Below, piece after piece: positions 47,211-59,237 of a DNA stretch of 64,000 bases (position 1 is the stretch's first letter; the number at the start of each line of letters is the position of its first letter). The DNA is from Gymnothorax reevesii (Eukaryota; Chordata; Actinopteri; Anguilliformes; Muraenidae): the NCBI GenBank assembly GCA_029721435.1, contig CM056580.1, positions 26,840,367-26,904,366 on the forward strand. Reading direction: 5' to 3'. The translations under genes were made by a program, and so were the position numbers. Under the pieces are notes generated by a model. The model saw only the letters and a program-made list of their open reading frames with translations, searched no databases and had not been told where the DNA came from.

Positions 47211-48270
47211 CCCGGGGGGGGACTGGTGTTTAAGTTGCTATAATAATAATAATAATAATAAAAATAATAATAATCTGTTTACCAAGGAGAGAAATATACA
47301 ACACGTGAGTATAAATAAAAGCTTAAAATAAAATAGCACATATTGGCTGTCTCAAACTATTTAAAGGAGGAGATAATATTTCAGCGGAAAGTAGAATTCT
47401 TGAAGTGTCTCAAACGAATATTTTAATTTGACAATAATCCAGTGCGACGCATTTTTAAACCAGTGAGTCTTCAAATGACTTCAATGTCAGGGTACAGACA
47501 TTTTTACTTGGGGAATTTTCTGATTTTGAATTTGATCGTTGAAATTCTCACCTTTAAAAATGCTCAATAACCTAAACCTTTTGCAGTATACATCTCCCGA
47601 TTAGCCACAGTTGCTCAGACTCATTGGTAAAAACCGACGATAGCCTAATTTACTTTTGATTGCATTGTTATGCATTGCACCACAAAATTATGAGATGTCT
47701 TCTTCTGCGCATAAATGACGACATAAAATATCAATATGTCTTTATAATGTCAGCGCTTGTGTTGCTCGTTAAGCAGCCCAGATTTGCACGAATTAGTTTG
47801 CAAGGCTGCGAGAATCTGTTCTATATTCTGAATGTTGTCACTGCTAAAGGGCACTGTAAGGAAAGCTGCACAGCTGTGTGACAAACGTTGGACGGCGAAA
47901 AAAAATTCTGGAAAGTCAGTGAAAGTTTTGGATTTACAGTGCCATAGCAATCATATAAATAGGCAATAGGAATTCCCCTTCTCATTATCATTCTAATCAT
48001 GTATTGGTCCTGGTCGCTCAGACCATAAATTCTTTCATTGTTCAGGGGACTTATAGTTAAGCAAACAGTTTTCCAAGACATTCACTTTTTATACTAAGAA
48101 TTATTATCAAAATAATTCTATTAGAAATTGCAACTCAAAACACTGAGTTTCTGTAGCATCACATTAGTGGTTGCCAAGGCAACGGCCATTTTAATGAATA
48201 AATAGATACTTAGAGAAAAACAGTTATTGAGATAACAGTTTATGGTTATAATTTCAGCTGTAATGTAGTG
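47211..48270. other. No gene recognised; (TAA)n at start
   Basis: A (TAA)n microsatellite at 47240-47274, then A+T-rich non-coding sequence. Short overlapping frames have no motif. Confidence 0.6.
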
Positions 48271-48380
48271 ATATAGCCAAGACCGCCTTAGCCGAGACCA
48301 AGACACTACCAAGACCAAAGGGTAGCAAGACCAACACGAGACCGAGACCAAGACTGGTCTTGAGTACTACAACACTACTG
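48271..48380 (+). repeat. Short fish-type interspersed repeat
   Basis: Repeated GACCAAGAC/GACCGAGAC words end in ACTGGTCTTGAGTACTACAA. I recall this ending from common fish DNA repeats. It has internal short inverted symmetry (CCAAGACTGGTCTTG). No coding. Confidence 0.55.
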
Positions 48381-48415
48381 TAATGTGAAGGCAGAGCTTT
48401 TTTTCCAGGTTTCTA

Positions 48416-48938
48416 AGGCTATATTTAGACTGCAGGTCTTGATGCACAATTCGGATTTTTTGGAAAAATCATATTTTTTTTGTGTACTCATTCATATTAC
48501 ACATTACATGCGACTAGTATTGATTTTGAGTATGAACTGAATGTGACCCTGAAGTGACCTGCATGCGCAAAAGAGATCCTGAGGCAATCTGCGACCACAC
48601 AGGCACGCTCTGTTTACGGAAGTAAATATGGAGGCATTTCGTCTCGGCACATGTGTGGCACTGATGAAGTTTATCTACAACCAAAATCAGCACCATTACA
48701 GACAAATAATTATATAAGGGTCAGATTAATGCGACCAGGCCATTCAGACAGCAGTCGCATTGCAAAATATCAGATACGTATTGGATTTAGGGCCACATAT
48801 GAAAGTGGCCTGGGTCGGATTGAAAAAAATCAGATTTGTGCAGTTCAAACTGTCTTTAACAGATCGGATACAGGTCACAAATGGGCAAAAAAAAAAATCG
48901 GATTCGGGCCACATTTGCCTGCAGTCTGAACGTAGCCT
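48416..48938. mobile_element. hAT-like miniature element
   Basis: Left AGGCTATATTTAGACTGCAG (48416); right in reverse complement AGGCTACGTTCAGACTGCAG (ends 48938). Both arms continue with AATTCGGATTTTTT / GAATCCGATTTTTT. Flanking 8-mers GTTTCTA-type (left GGTTTCTA, right ATGTTCTA) agree at 5 of 8 positions, compatible with a decayed 8-bp hAT duplication. No transposase; the frames inside are chance. Confidence 0.75.
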
Positions 48939-50128
48939 ATGTTCTAGTATTGAATTTGACCCACCTAAAAGAGCTAAGAGTGGGAAAGAGCTAAGTAAAT
49001 ATTACTCATATTCAGAGGTACACATTGCAAAAAATCTATGTATTGAAAAAGATCATCACAAAATGAAGAAAACTGCCAAATATGAAGTTAACTGGATGTG
49101 CAGAGAAACGTGTATTTTCTTGTTGAAAATCTGTATTTTTAGAAAAACGTGATTTTAGTTCGGCTGTAATAATGTGATTGAAGTTTGACAGTAATGTTCC
49201 CAGGAAAAATACATTTAGTATTTTGTTTTTAGTGGGTGTTAGGATGTTTTTACCTCCTTAAAAGGCACCAGCCTCATAAGTAACTCCCTCTTCTTCAATC
49301 TGTGTTTCTTCCCTAGTTTTATGTGCTTGTCGAGCGTCTATTTGTTTCTTTTTCTAGAGCTAGTGCACATTTTTCACTCTGTTTCACACATTTTCTGTCC
49401 ATTTCGTGACAGCCTTTCACTGAGTGCGCCCCTGCCTTTATGCCAAGTTTCATTAGAATGGAGGCAATTCCTCTTAGGCCGTCATTGAAGGTCACCAGAC
49501 TCACAGCTGTTCCAGCATTGGTGTCAGTGTTTGTGACGACTGTTTCCTTCAGAACACGACTCCATATTACGGACTATTTGAAGGACCACTTCATATTCTT
49601 CCCTCAAACCTATGTTGTAAATTTTTAAACCAAAATTGGCATTTTGCTTAGGTATTAGTCTCCTTAGTAAGGCCAGCTTAAACAAAAGCAGCTTCCGGGC
49701 AGTCAAGCCGTAAAGGGTGAGTTTACTGAAGGCACTCTGAAAAACTCCATGTCCCAGATGAAAGGAAAGGGAACAACTTACATCATGACAGAGAAAAACT
49801 GACGCCACAAGCACAGCGGCACTGACGATTGATTGGATAATGCATTTGAATTGTACACTCACCCACTATATAGGGCACTATGTAGTGAATGTTCTACATC
49901 GAAAGCAATATAGAGAGAGAGTGAGCGAGTGGACAAGTGTGCTTTCCGAACGCAGCCTTAGATTCCACGAGTAAAGATGTCTGCCCCCCTGATTTGAAGA
50001 CTCACCGGTTTTAAAATGAGTTGCACTGGATCATTACCAAATTAAAATTTATAAAACTTTGCGTTTTAGACACCTCAAGAATTCTGCTTTCCGCTGAAAT
50101 ATACTTTGCCGAGGTGCGATCTCCTGAT
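48939..50128. other. No gene recognised
   Basis: Non-coding. Overlapping frames at 49319-49862 on both strands have no motif. Confidence 0.5.
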
Positions 50129-50467
50129 TTAACCCTAGAACACTATTGCTAAAATTAGTAACACCATCACTAACGCCGGGTGATTTTTCCCGATATAGTA
50201 AAATACCCAATAAAAAGTACTTGTCATCAAAATATCACAATACATGACAAATTAGAGTAGTGTTCTTTTATTTTCAACTGTGCCATGTCTAACAAAATGA
50301 AAAAAAGTACCCTGAGGTAAACAAAACACCCATGCCTTCAAAGATGTCAAAGACAATGCTGTAGCTACCCAGGGACCCATAACACTCAGACAAACGCAAC
50401 ATAATGAAAATCACGTAAACACGTTTGCTCGGGTGAAAATCACCCGGCGATAGTGTTCTAGGGTTAA
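50129..50467. mobile_element. piggyBac-like miniature element
   Basis: TTAA at 50129-50132 and 50464-50467 flank termini CCCTAGAACACTATTG and, in reverse complement, CCCTAGAACACTATCG. Next on both arms is CGCCGGGTGATTTT; on the left arm it is displaced by about 25 extra bases. A TTAA target and CCCTAG start are the piggyBac signature. 331 bp without flanks, no coding. Confidence 0.88.
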
Positions 50468-53466
50468 AGCCACAAGCAATATTCAAATATCTAATTGATC
50501 CAGTAAGTCGATTTACATGCACATATGATGAAAAATGTCTAATTTCACAATTTTTATTAATAAATAATGCCTTGGATTTGTATTTTGTCATTACTCTACT
50601 TTCTATAGTCCAAAAATGCTGATCTTCCCCTTATAAAAATAAAGGTTTCAGATTTGATTTAGTTTTGAGTCCATCCAGCGAACACTGAGCTAGTTTTAGG
50701 AAACTTCTCGTCTTGAATTTTCCTTCAAACTTCAAATACAGCAAATACACTGGATTCGTTATTAAGGACAAACCAACTAACAAACTTTTTATCAACATAA
50801 TATCAATTGAAGTGTAACATCCAGTGTTTCCCAGTGAAAAAGCGAGTGAGGGAGATAGGGAGGCGGATCAGTGCAGTGCATAAAAGCAGACTTTCTTTTC
50901 AAGATGCAAGGGCGCATTTAAATAACGTGACATTTTAAAAGGGTCTCCACCACAGCAGGCAGTAACTCAGCTGTCTGTGTGTGTGCGTGTCTGCTTGTTT
51001 GTGCTTTGTTTCAGCCCTCGATTTAGAATAAATTTGGGGGGTTAGAACTTCGTGGGAGGTGAGTGTAGGTACGGGCACATGCATCTTGTTGTCACGCAGT
51101 TTGACTTGAAAGCCCAAACATGGAGCACAGGGACAGGCAGTCTTCACCTTGGTTTACCCTGTCCAGAATGGAGAGCTTTGTTATCAACCGCAACGAAGGC
51201 TTGACTGTGCGTCCCAGCCGCCACAGGTGATTACGGCGGCCTCCAGATTCCTGTCTGTGATTGAAGGGCGGAGACGATGGCTCTCGTGGGTGGATTTCAT
51301 TAGGACTTGCCAGCCCCTGAACGTGCAGAACAAGCGAACAGGCAGCTCGCCCTGGCTTAGCCGAAATTGTTCTTCCGAGTGCTGATAAAGGAACTCAAAC
51401 ACGTTCTGTATCCCCCCCCACCACCACCCACCAACCTCTGGGGGGTATCAGTTGGAGCACCCGATACATACCCCCCACTCCAGCAGATGTCACGCCGCTG
51501 TTGTTCTCCTAGTCGTCAGTGCCATCACGAGCGAGCAACATGTGTCGGAAGTCGCAATTCTGACCCGGAGGCGCCTCACCGAAATGCAGCGGAGGCTGGC
51601 GTTCCATCTCTACAGGTTGAATTAAAAGGCCATAAAAGGAGAATGGCCCGTCCTTCCCGCAGACGAAGCACGGCAGGCTATAAATAAAGATGAGAAAAAA
51701 CACACTCACTCACGTGCCCCCCCACAACCCCGAACCAACCTCTCTCTGCGGGAACCAGCGTGCTTGCAAATTGAACGCACCATTAAAATGCGCAATTAAA
51801 ACCGGGGGAGAAAGACGAAAGCAAGCTTAAATGCCTGCACTTACATAGCAATAAGTGTCTGCCTTGTGGTACAATGTGAAACAGGGGAGGGAGGAGAGAT
51901 GAGAAAATTGTAGTCATTTCGAGAGCGGTGAAAGGGTGCACTTGTATGTGCACGTGTGTGCGCGCGCGCTCGTGTGTGTGACGCATTCGCCTGTGCATGG
52001 GGTGGGAGAGGGGGGGTGTGTAGACAAGGGACGATCAGGCTGACATGATTAATACCAAGTCCCAGCGGATCGCGCCACGTGGCGCGCAGGAAGATGAGGG
52101 ACAACAGCTGGCATCTGAGCAGACGGCATATTTGGCATTTGGCAGAGAATCGTAAAACGAGAGGGATGGAAAAATATATAATAAACTTATCGAATGTGGA
52201 ATGAGGAAGACAAAAGATGGAGTGATATATCTGATGTGTCATGGCGTAGAGGGTGGAACGCTGAAATGAGCCAAGCTTTCCATTTTAAATAGATTGAACT
52301 GAACTTGCTTTATATAAAAGAGTCGTCATTCTGTTGATAGATATATTTTAGCCTTACCGCCACTCTGTGTCGAAGGTGTTAGCTACATACCCACAGTGTG
52401 GTTGGCAGTGGCAGTATCATATGGGACGGACAGTGATGGCTGATGGCTTTGAAAAAAAGAACAAAAGTGAAAGAAAAAGACTAGAGGTTCAAATGGTTTT
52501 ATTAAACATAATAAAAGGTAGCCTCCACGACCAAGTACCTTAAAATTTAGCATCTTACATTCTCAACCTAGCGACTTAACGAAAAAAATTTTACTCATTT
52601 TTGAGGCTTTTGGTTAAGGTCAGGTGTTAAAAACATAGGATAATGTAATAAGGGATTAAACCCACAGCTTTCTGGATTATCCACTCATCTCCAGTTTCAG
52701 TTCAAACTCCTCTCCAAACTGAAGCTCCAGAGGAATCCTGGGATTGGCACACACCATTGTCACAGCTGAGGCTCTTCGTGAGCTGAACGTGCCATGCATG
52801 GGAATAAAGCACGTGCTCTGCAAGCAAATTAGAAATATTTCTTACCAACTAAATTCCACCAGGGCTCATAATGCAGTGTACTCTGTGCAAAACCATCATG
52901 CAATAAAACTATATGATCCAAATAAATATATTTCCCAGAATTCATGAGATGAGGAAATTTATTTGATACCTCGACTCTCAATATTACAGGCCTCAGCCTG
53001 AAAAGCACCAACATGAAATCAAATCAATAAGTAACCGCTGTGAGAGCATGGAAATTTAAGGATGGCTATCAAGCTAGGCATAGTCGGTCTCTAGCTAGGC
53101 TTGATGTTGGAGGAATTGCTAATTCGTTAAATCAGCTAAGACTTTAAAAAGAAAATGTGAAAAAATGTTTATATATACATATACCCTGGTCAGGTATATA
53201 CACATATTTTTTGTGCTCTCTGCTGCCCCCAAGTCTAGCATGTCCGTGAAGGATATCAAAGAAACCAAAGTCTGCTCAGAAGACGGGAGTAAAGGAATGT
53301 AAAGCGCTCAGTTTTGACAAGACCAATCCTCTCATTTCAGCATAGCCCCAGGAAACTTTTCAAGGCCACAGATTTAATATCTACCAGCTCATTAAAATAT
53401 CTGCTCCCTGACTGAATGCATGAGGCCTGGATTCTCCTCTGCAATTTTGAGCAAATGAGAAACAAC
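50468..53466. other. No gene recognised
   Basis: Non-coding. Frames near 51149-51710 overlap on both strands around a C-tract at 51411-51430 without motifs. A TG/CG-rich patch lies at 51935-51980. Confidence 0.5.
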
Positions 53467-53531
53467 GTGTGTGTGTGTGTGTGTGTGTGTGCGTGTGTAT
53501 ATACACGTGCGTGCGTATGTGTGTGTGTGTG
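53467..53531. repeat. (TG)n microsatellite
   Basis: TG run with CG and TATA interruptions. Confidence 0.93.
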
Positions 53532-56090
53532 AGCACGCGCATCTATGTGTGTGAGTAGAAACGCACACCTGAGCGTGTGTGCGTTTCTGTGAGAGAAGGA
53601 GTGAGTGTATCAGCGAGAAAAAAGAGTTGGTTTACTCATGTCATAATGAGATTTGTTGCAATGACAAACTTTTGCACTGGCTAATCTTTAGTGTATTCCA
53701 GGTGTGCAGTGGTGAATTAGAGGGGCATGGAGGAGGGGGTGGATCCAGAATCCCATATTATAGATGATCGTCATGTTTACTGTTTCCCTGTGTTTCCAAG
53801 TTAGCACTTCATCATTTCTTGCTGCTGGATGCGTCACACATTAGCTGGAACCAGTCTGCAGCTCAGAACTCAGGACGGGTGCAGCTAATCTCCAGTGCGC
53901 ACAGTAGGGGGGCATCCCGTTTATGCAGGTCTTAAGGATATCAATTGTGGGATTTTAAATTAAGCTGTTAAGATTCCAAAAGCTTCAAAACAGCCCCCAA
54001 GCCATCTCCTGCTGTCATCATGGTTTGTGGAGCAGAGCATTATGGAACAGTGCACATCAGTCTCAGACACACATGCACACAAACAAACATGCACGTGAAA
54101 GCTCCCTCACACAACAACACCTGCACTCCCAAAAATTGTCGAACATGAATACAATTGAATGCAAGCACACTAATGTGCACGCATACAGTATACACATGTA
54201 TGCTGTCATGCACGGACACGCATGCACACCCACGCGCAAACAATTCCTCAAACAAAAACTACTTGGGCCTGACATCTTAATTTCCTGTTTAACAAATATT
54301 AAGCATCATTCTTTTTCTGAAGAGACCATCAACCGAAAAAAAAAGTCAATTCTTGAAATAAAGTGGAGTGAGTTTCTCAGGCAGAATGAGTCAGATATCC
54401 TTCTGTAAAGGCATTCAAAAGTCCAAAACATTTTATGAGTTTATTTACATCCAATTTACCACCGTGGTACTCGAAAAAGAATTAAAAAACCACTTCATGC
54501 AGATCTCATAAATATAACATCAGGGGATCAAAAATCTCATTAGCAATAGTCCGTACGTGTGTGATTGTCAAATTTTACTTAATTATGGGTGGCATTACGA
54601 CAAGTCCTTCTGTCCTCGAGTTGTGACAGCAACCAAGCTAAGTGGATATTCACTGGAAAGTATTTTCTTTTAAAATGCAAAAATCTCTCCCAAAAAACAC
54701 ATCTCTGGTAGGAGAGATAATTGCAGTTTTCCCTTGACACAGTGTCAGCCTTAACAAGCCTACAATGAGAGATTGACTTTGAAAGCAATTTAGAGGAGGA
54801 AATTAGCAGTTTGAGATTTCGATTGCACCAATCACACCTCAAGCTCCGTCGCCAGGCGCAACAGCGGCCTCACATCTGGAAGACAAAATGAATCAGAATA
54901 GACTCTGATGGTGTTTGCGGAGCGATCAAAGGGAATAAAGCGACAGATGCTGATTATTTATATATTTACATGTGCTACATGAGGCAGGAACATTTTGCAG
55001 CTTGTTTGATTGCATTAGCCCTCGACTTACATTTTCACATGACTGTTTCTTTCTATTCACTCAAACCTTTTATTTTTTTTTATAACTTTGGCAAAGATTA
55101 AATGCCATAAAGCATTTTTTTCTTTCCTTTATAAACCTGGTGAATCCCGAAATCCAATTCAAAAGCAAAGTTATTGTCTGCCTTGAAAGTAATGAATAAA
55201 TAAAGGAAAAAAATTGATGATGCAACTTCTGGATAAATGGAAAATCCATCCAGGCGAATAAAAAAAAAGTTTACACTGTTAAGTTTCCTTAAATATTGTT
55301 GTTTTAGTCACAGCTTCAAATATCAACCGTTATTGCAGTATTATGTCTGAAGATGAATCAAAAGACTTTTTTTTCTCTCCCTACTGTGAAAGAAAAGGGT
55401 AGAAATACAAAGCAGCATCTCTTTGTTTATGAGTCCTCAGTGACTGGTGCAATACTGATGTATGCTGTCTGTTATACAGAGCGCACAAACCTTACTGCAG
55501 CCCCCAGAAGCCTTCAGCAACAGACACTTTCCCACACTGGGGAGTTGATGTCATTAAAAAAAATTAGAGGCAATAGAAATATGAGGAAAAAAATATTCAG
55601 AATTAAGAATTTGAATTAACAGATAATTGTTTCTGAAATTGCAAAATGGAGGCACAAAGGAGAGAAGATTAGCATTAATCAAACCCCCCACCCTATCTTT
55701 TGTCTGTCTTATTTAAAAAAGAAAAAAAAAAAAAAGCTTTGAATTTGTTTCTCCATAAACAACAGGAAATAAAAGTAGCGCCATGATGGATGTGTATTAA
55801 CGGCCCTCCAGACTTGAGTTGGACATTTACTTTTGTAATCAACAGAGACTAGCTGGGTCTGGATCTGGGTTAATTATCAAGTGGACTTTAATTGCATTCT
55901 CCTCAATTACATCACAGTGAATTAGAGGGACGGGTGTGCGGTGGATGCAGGGGAGGTGGTGTGTGAGCGAGAGCCCCCCGCCGCAGCTGAAGGAGTGAGG
56001 AAACCGTTGGTGTTATGGGCCTTTGTGCTCTGAATGAAAGTCAAAGAAAGAGAGCATCTGTATGTGCACTGATAGCAGGAAATACGGCGT

Positions 56091-56092
<2 letters not shown>
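53532..56092. other. No gene; possible conserved non-coding segments
   Basis: No motif-bearing frame. 54850-55030 and 55795-55935 are compositionally balanced and hold words such as GGGTTAATTATCAAGTGG and TTAATTGCATTCTCC, suggestive of enhancers. A poly(A)-rich run lies at 55714-55734. A CA-rich stretch at 54060-54240 makes spurious frames on both strands. Confidence 0.4.

Positions 56093-56125
<33 letters not shown>
56093..56125. repeat. (TC)n microsatellite
   Basis: A pure TC run of about 16 units. It explains the Leu/Ser-rich frame on plus and the Arg/Glu-rich frame on minus. Confidence 0.95.
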
Positions 56126-56128
<3 letters not shown>

Positions 56129-56261
56129 CCCTCCTTTGCTGCACTTCTCCTCTCCCTACCTGTCTCCTGCTTGGATTCCCACTTTCCCTCCTTCGCCTCT
56201 TTTGTCTCTCTTCTGTGTGTTTCTCTTGCTCTGTTTACCCCTTCCTTCTTCACACCTATAA

Positions 56262-56841
56262 TATTGTCAAAAGTGTGTGGACACAATCGCATCCAACACT
56301 GTATTACAAAATCCTGGGAATAAAATAGAGTTGCACCCACTGCCCCTTGCAGCCATAACAACATCTACTCTTACATGCTTTCAGGGCTTTCCTCTAGATG
56401 CTGGATATTCCTGCCGGGAATGTCAGCCCTAAAAGCATTAGCGTGGTCAGGCAGTGATGCTAGCTGATTTGGCTTGGCTCGATGTCAGATTTTAAGGGTA
56501 AGGGCTCTGTGCTCGCGGGTCATTCTTCTTTGCTATTCTAAAAAACACCATGTATGGGCCTCTCTTGGTGAACAATTAGAGGGGGCTGTAAAATTTTGGG
56601 CTCTGTACTGTATTACTTCTGCGAGCCATTGGCTTACCAGTGCAGTTACTATGCTGCTCTTCGAGGATACTGTCTTAGGCCACTGAGCCAGTGTCTTCGG
56701 ACATTGGAATTGTGCTGTCCTAACTGGCCCCGCACAACGAAGAGACTGGCTCGAGACAGTGGTAGTCTATGATCTCAGAACCATTGACAGTACACCTCAA
56801 TGCCAGCCTCATGTGAACTCCTTAGTTGCAGTAGAATTGTT
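56262..56841 (+). repeat. Degraded fish DNA-transposon fragment
   Basis: Starts ATATTGTCAAAAGTGTGTGG, then GCAGCCATAACAACATCTAC and GGGCTCTGTGCTCGCGGGTC, three blocks in the order I know from a common fish DNA element beginning 'caaaagtatttggacacc'. No reading frame survives. Boundaries on the right are uncertain. Confidence 0.5.
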
Positions 56842-56927
56842 CCCAGCAAACATGAGACGTCTGCCCGACGTCCAGATCAAGTCTATATCGCGTTATATAC
56901 GTCATCTGCTGTCTCATGTTTGCTGGG
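56842..56927. mobile_element. 86-bp miniature inverted-repeat element
   Basis: CCCAGCAAACATGAGAC at 56842-56858 and its exact reverse complement GTCTCATGTTTGCTGGG at 56911-56927, a perfect 17-bp inverted repeat. The loop contains GACGTCCAGATCAAG and CGCGTTATATACGTC. It lies within or next to the degraded element above. CCCAGCAAACAT is a familiar end of small fish elements. Confidence 0.8.
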
Positions 56928-58089
56928 AGTCAACCATCTAGCTTTTCATTAATGGTGCGGTCGTGTTAGGCCTTTATGAATTTCTGCAATTACCAAGTCA
57001 AATTTAATCGTTCTGAATGCTATTGTCAAAATACTTCAAGTAGAAAAAATTAAGCTAGTAGACAATCAGTGTGGCAATACAGCAACTCCTCAAATGTACT
57101 TTACAAATTGGCCACACTGAAAACCCAAATGTTCAAGTTATGAACATATGTTAAACACTTTTTTAATAATACTTTTTAAGCATGTCACAGTGGTTAGACT
57201 CAGTTTTAAAGTGTATTCATCAAATATGAAAAACCTTGATTGCAACCTTAAATAAACATCCGTGTTTTGAATGAGAACACATATTTTAATAAGATAATCA
57301 CCAGGCACTTAGCTTTTACACACTGATGTTTAGATTATAAACATGGCTCATGTTCCACAGTCTTACAGTGCACATGAGCGAGCCAATGACTTTAAATAAA
57401 TGCAGATGAGTGTGAAAAACTGAGATTCCATTAGCTTATGAACTTAAAACATAATGTTCGGAAAAGATTAGTTTTTTGTTTGCTGGTGAACATTGAACAA
57501 AGAAAAGTTGAAAGTTTATGATTTGGCCAGTAACGTTAATATATTCTAAACAAACTTATTTGCTCAATTTTTGCTAAAAATCTAAAAAAAGATTTTGTCC
57601 CCCTTTGCTGAAAAACAGTGTTCCTAGGATTCAATTGCATTTCAATTACAACTTCATAATTCTCCGTAAGCCTAATTCTTTCGAAAATGCAGTGGCCATT
57701 CCCGAAAAAATCCATGCAGACCAGAGGTGTCTCTCTAGTTAATATTATGGGCTTGGGTAGAACAACAGTTACACGAATAAACACTGACTCAGGCTCGTCA
57801 GGGCTAATCTGGGGCGGTATACAGTACTACAAGCTGCAGCAAATAGGTCGACACAATTTGGGTATATTAATATCGAAAGGTTTGTTCAGTCTCATTTCTG
57901 ATGGGCAAAGACAGTGGCCGTCTGCGTAGCTCAAACACATAGCCCTCTTGACAAGCTAAATATTTTTATCCTTTGCTCAGGAAAATTGAGTGATAAAACC
58001 ATGAAGTCACTCTCCACTGTCATCTTTGAAGCAAAATTATATTTTGCAAATGGCGACCGTAATTTCAAATGAACTGCATGGAGTTGAAA
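56928..58089. other. No gene recognised
   Basis: A+T-rich non-coding sequence. Nothing supported. Confidence 0.5.
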
Positions 58090-58322
58090 TCCATCCATCC
58101 ATAATTTATACCGAATCTTCCTCACTTGGCTCACGGGAGCTGGAGCTCCAGCTAACTATAGGCAAAGGGCAGGTTCACCCCCTGGATTTCTCTCCAATCC
58201 ATCACAGGGCACATACACCATTCACACCTACAGGTAATTCAGAGTATCCAATTAGCCTCATATGCATATCTTTGGACCGTGAGCGGAAACCCACGAGAAC
58301 ACAGGGAGAACACCTGTCTACC
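58090..58322 (+). repeat. Common fish interspersed repeat (CCATCCATCC type)
   Basis: Starts TCCATCCATCCATAATTTAT; continues GGGAGCTGGAGC, CAATCCATCACAGGGCAC, CATTCACACCTACAGG and CATATGCATATCTTTGGAC, ending near CAGGGAGAACAC. I recall this block order from an abundant fish retroposon-like repeat; the family name is not certain. Confidence 0.65.
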
Positions 58323-58582
58323 TGGGTATAGTTATAACCTTCCACTCTAAAAAGTTTCTATGCTGCAAAAAACAGCACAACGAACTACTGAGATTAACTG
58401 CCGACTGCAAGGTGTGATTAAAATTCATTGACATTACTTGCCAGACATGCCGTAAATTTTTTACAATCACTAGCTCGGCTCTATAAAAATAATCTGTTTA
58501 CACCTTTCATAGTTTTGCTAATAAGCTAACACTATCTCAGGTATTTTAAATTTTATATTCATCTGGTTTTCTTAGGTGTCAT

Positions 58583-59237
58583 TAACCCCTTTCAGCAGAT
58601 GTAGACGCTTGCGTCTATAGATATGCAAATTTAAGCACTTAGTTACAGTACTCGACCACGAGATGGCACCCCCGGATCAGCTATTGAATATTCACAAGCA
58701 GACAGAGCTGAAACGCGATTTAGAGTATGGAGAAGTTCCCTCCAATCCCTGTTTTTCAGGAGTTGCATGAATTAAACTCCTCAGCTAAGCCTGATGTGCA
58801 AACTGGTCAATATCCTTGCCCAAAGTATCGATCCAGTAGTTTTAAAAAATTATCACTTGCGACAGAACAAAACTTAGTACTCTGTAGCACCCATTTTAGC
58901 TACAGTGAGCCAACAATATTCCAATTATTCCAGAGACATCTGTCTCTGGAGGAGGGCCTCAATGAAGACAACAGGGTATTCTTCTACTCAGTTTGCATTT
59001 TGCTCAATATGGCTTTTTGCTGTAGAATTTCTACTGCGTTTAAAGACATTGAATGCCAAGGTTTTCGTTTCTCCTCATGCATGCTGCCCACGCACGTCGG
59101 TAGATCCCTCGGTACGTTCATTACACCATTCTGTTGAATATGGAGGCATATGTCGTTTGATATTTTCCTGAAAGTGACATTTCTGTTCTGTTAAAATAAG
59201 GTGTATTTCAGAATTCAGATATTACTGAGTTAGTGAG
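58583..59237 (+). repeat. Unclassified dispersed repeat, copy B (short form)
   Basis: Starts TTAACCCCTTTCAGCAGATG. It carries a near-palindrome AGACGCTTGCGTCTA (58605-58619) and matches copy A (30694-31905) at both ends but lacks the ~550-bp middle. A plus-strand frame 58727-59137 (136 codons) is open here but broken in copy A. It contains VLCSTHF, which recalls the CxxHF of THAP domains, but the rest of the THAP pattern is missing. The right end stops abruptly at the BEL LTR, while copy A continues, so the BEL element inserted into it. Confidence 0.75.

Noticed and set aside
56015..56364. 102-107 codon frames on both strands
   Set aside because: They run through the (TC)n tract; no motif, and both strands are open only because of the repeat.
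58860..58900. VLCSTHF as a THAP zinc finger
   Set aside because: The upstream C-x-C pattern, the invariant Trp and the downstream Phe of THAP are not in place; kept only as a weak hint in the findings.
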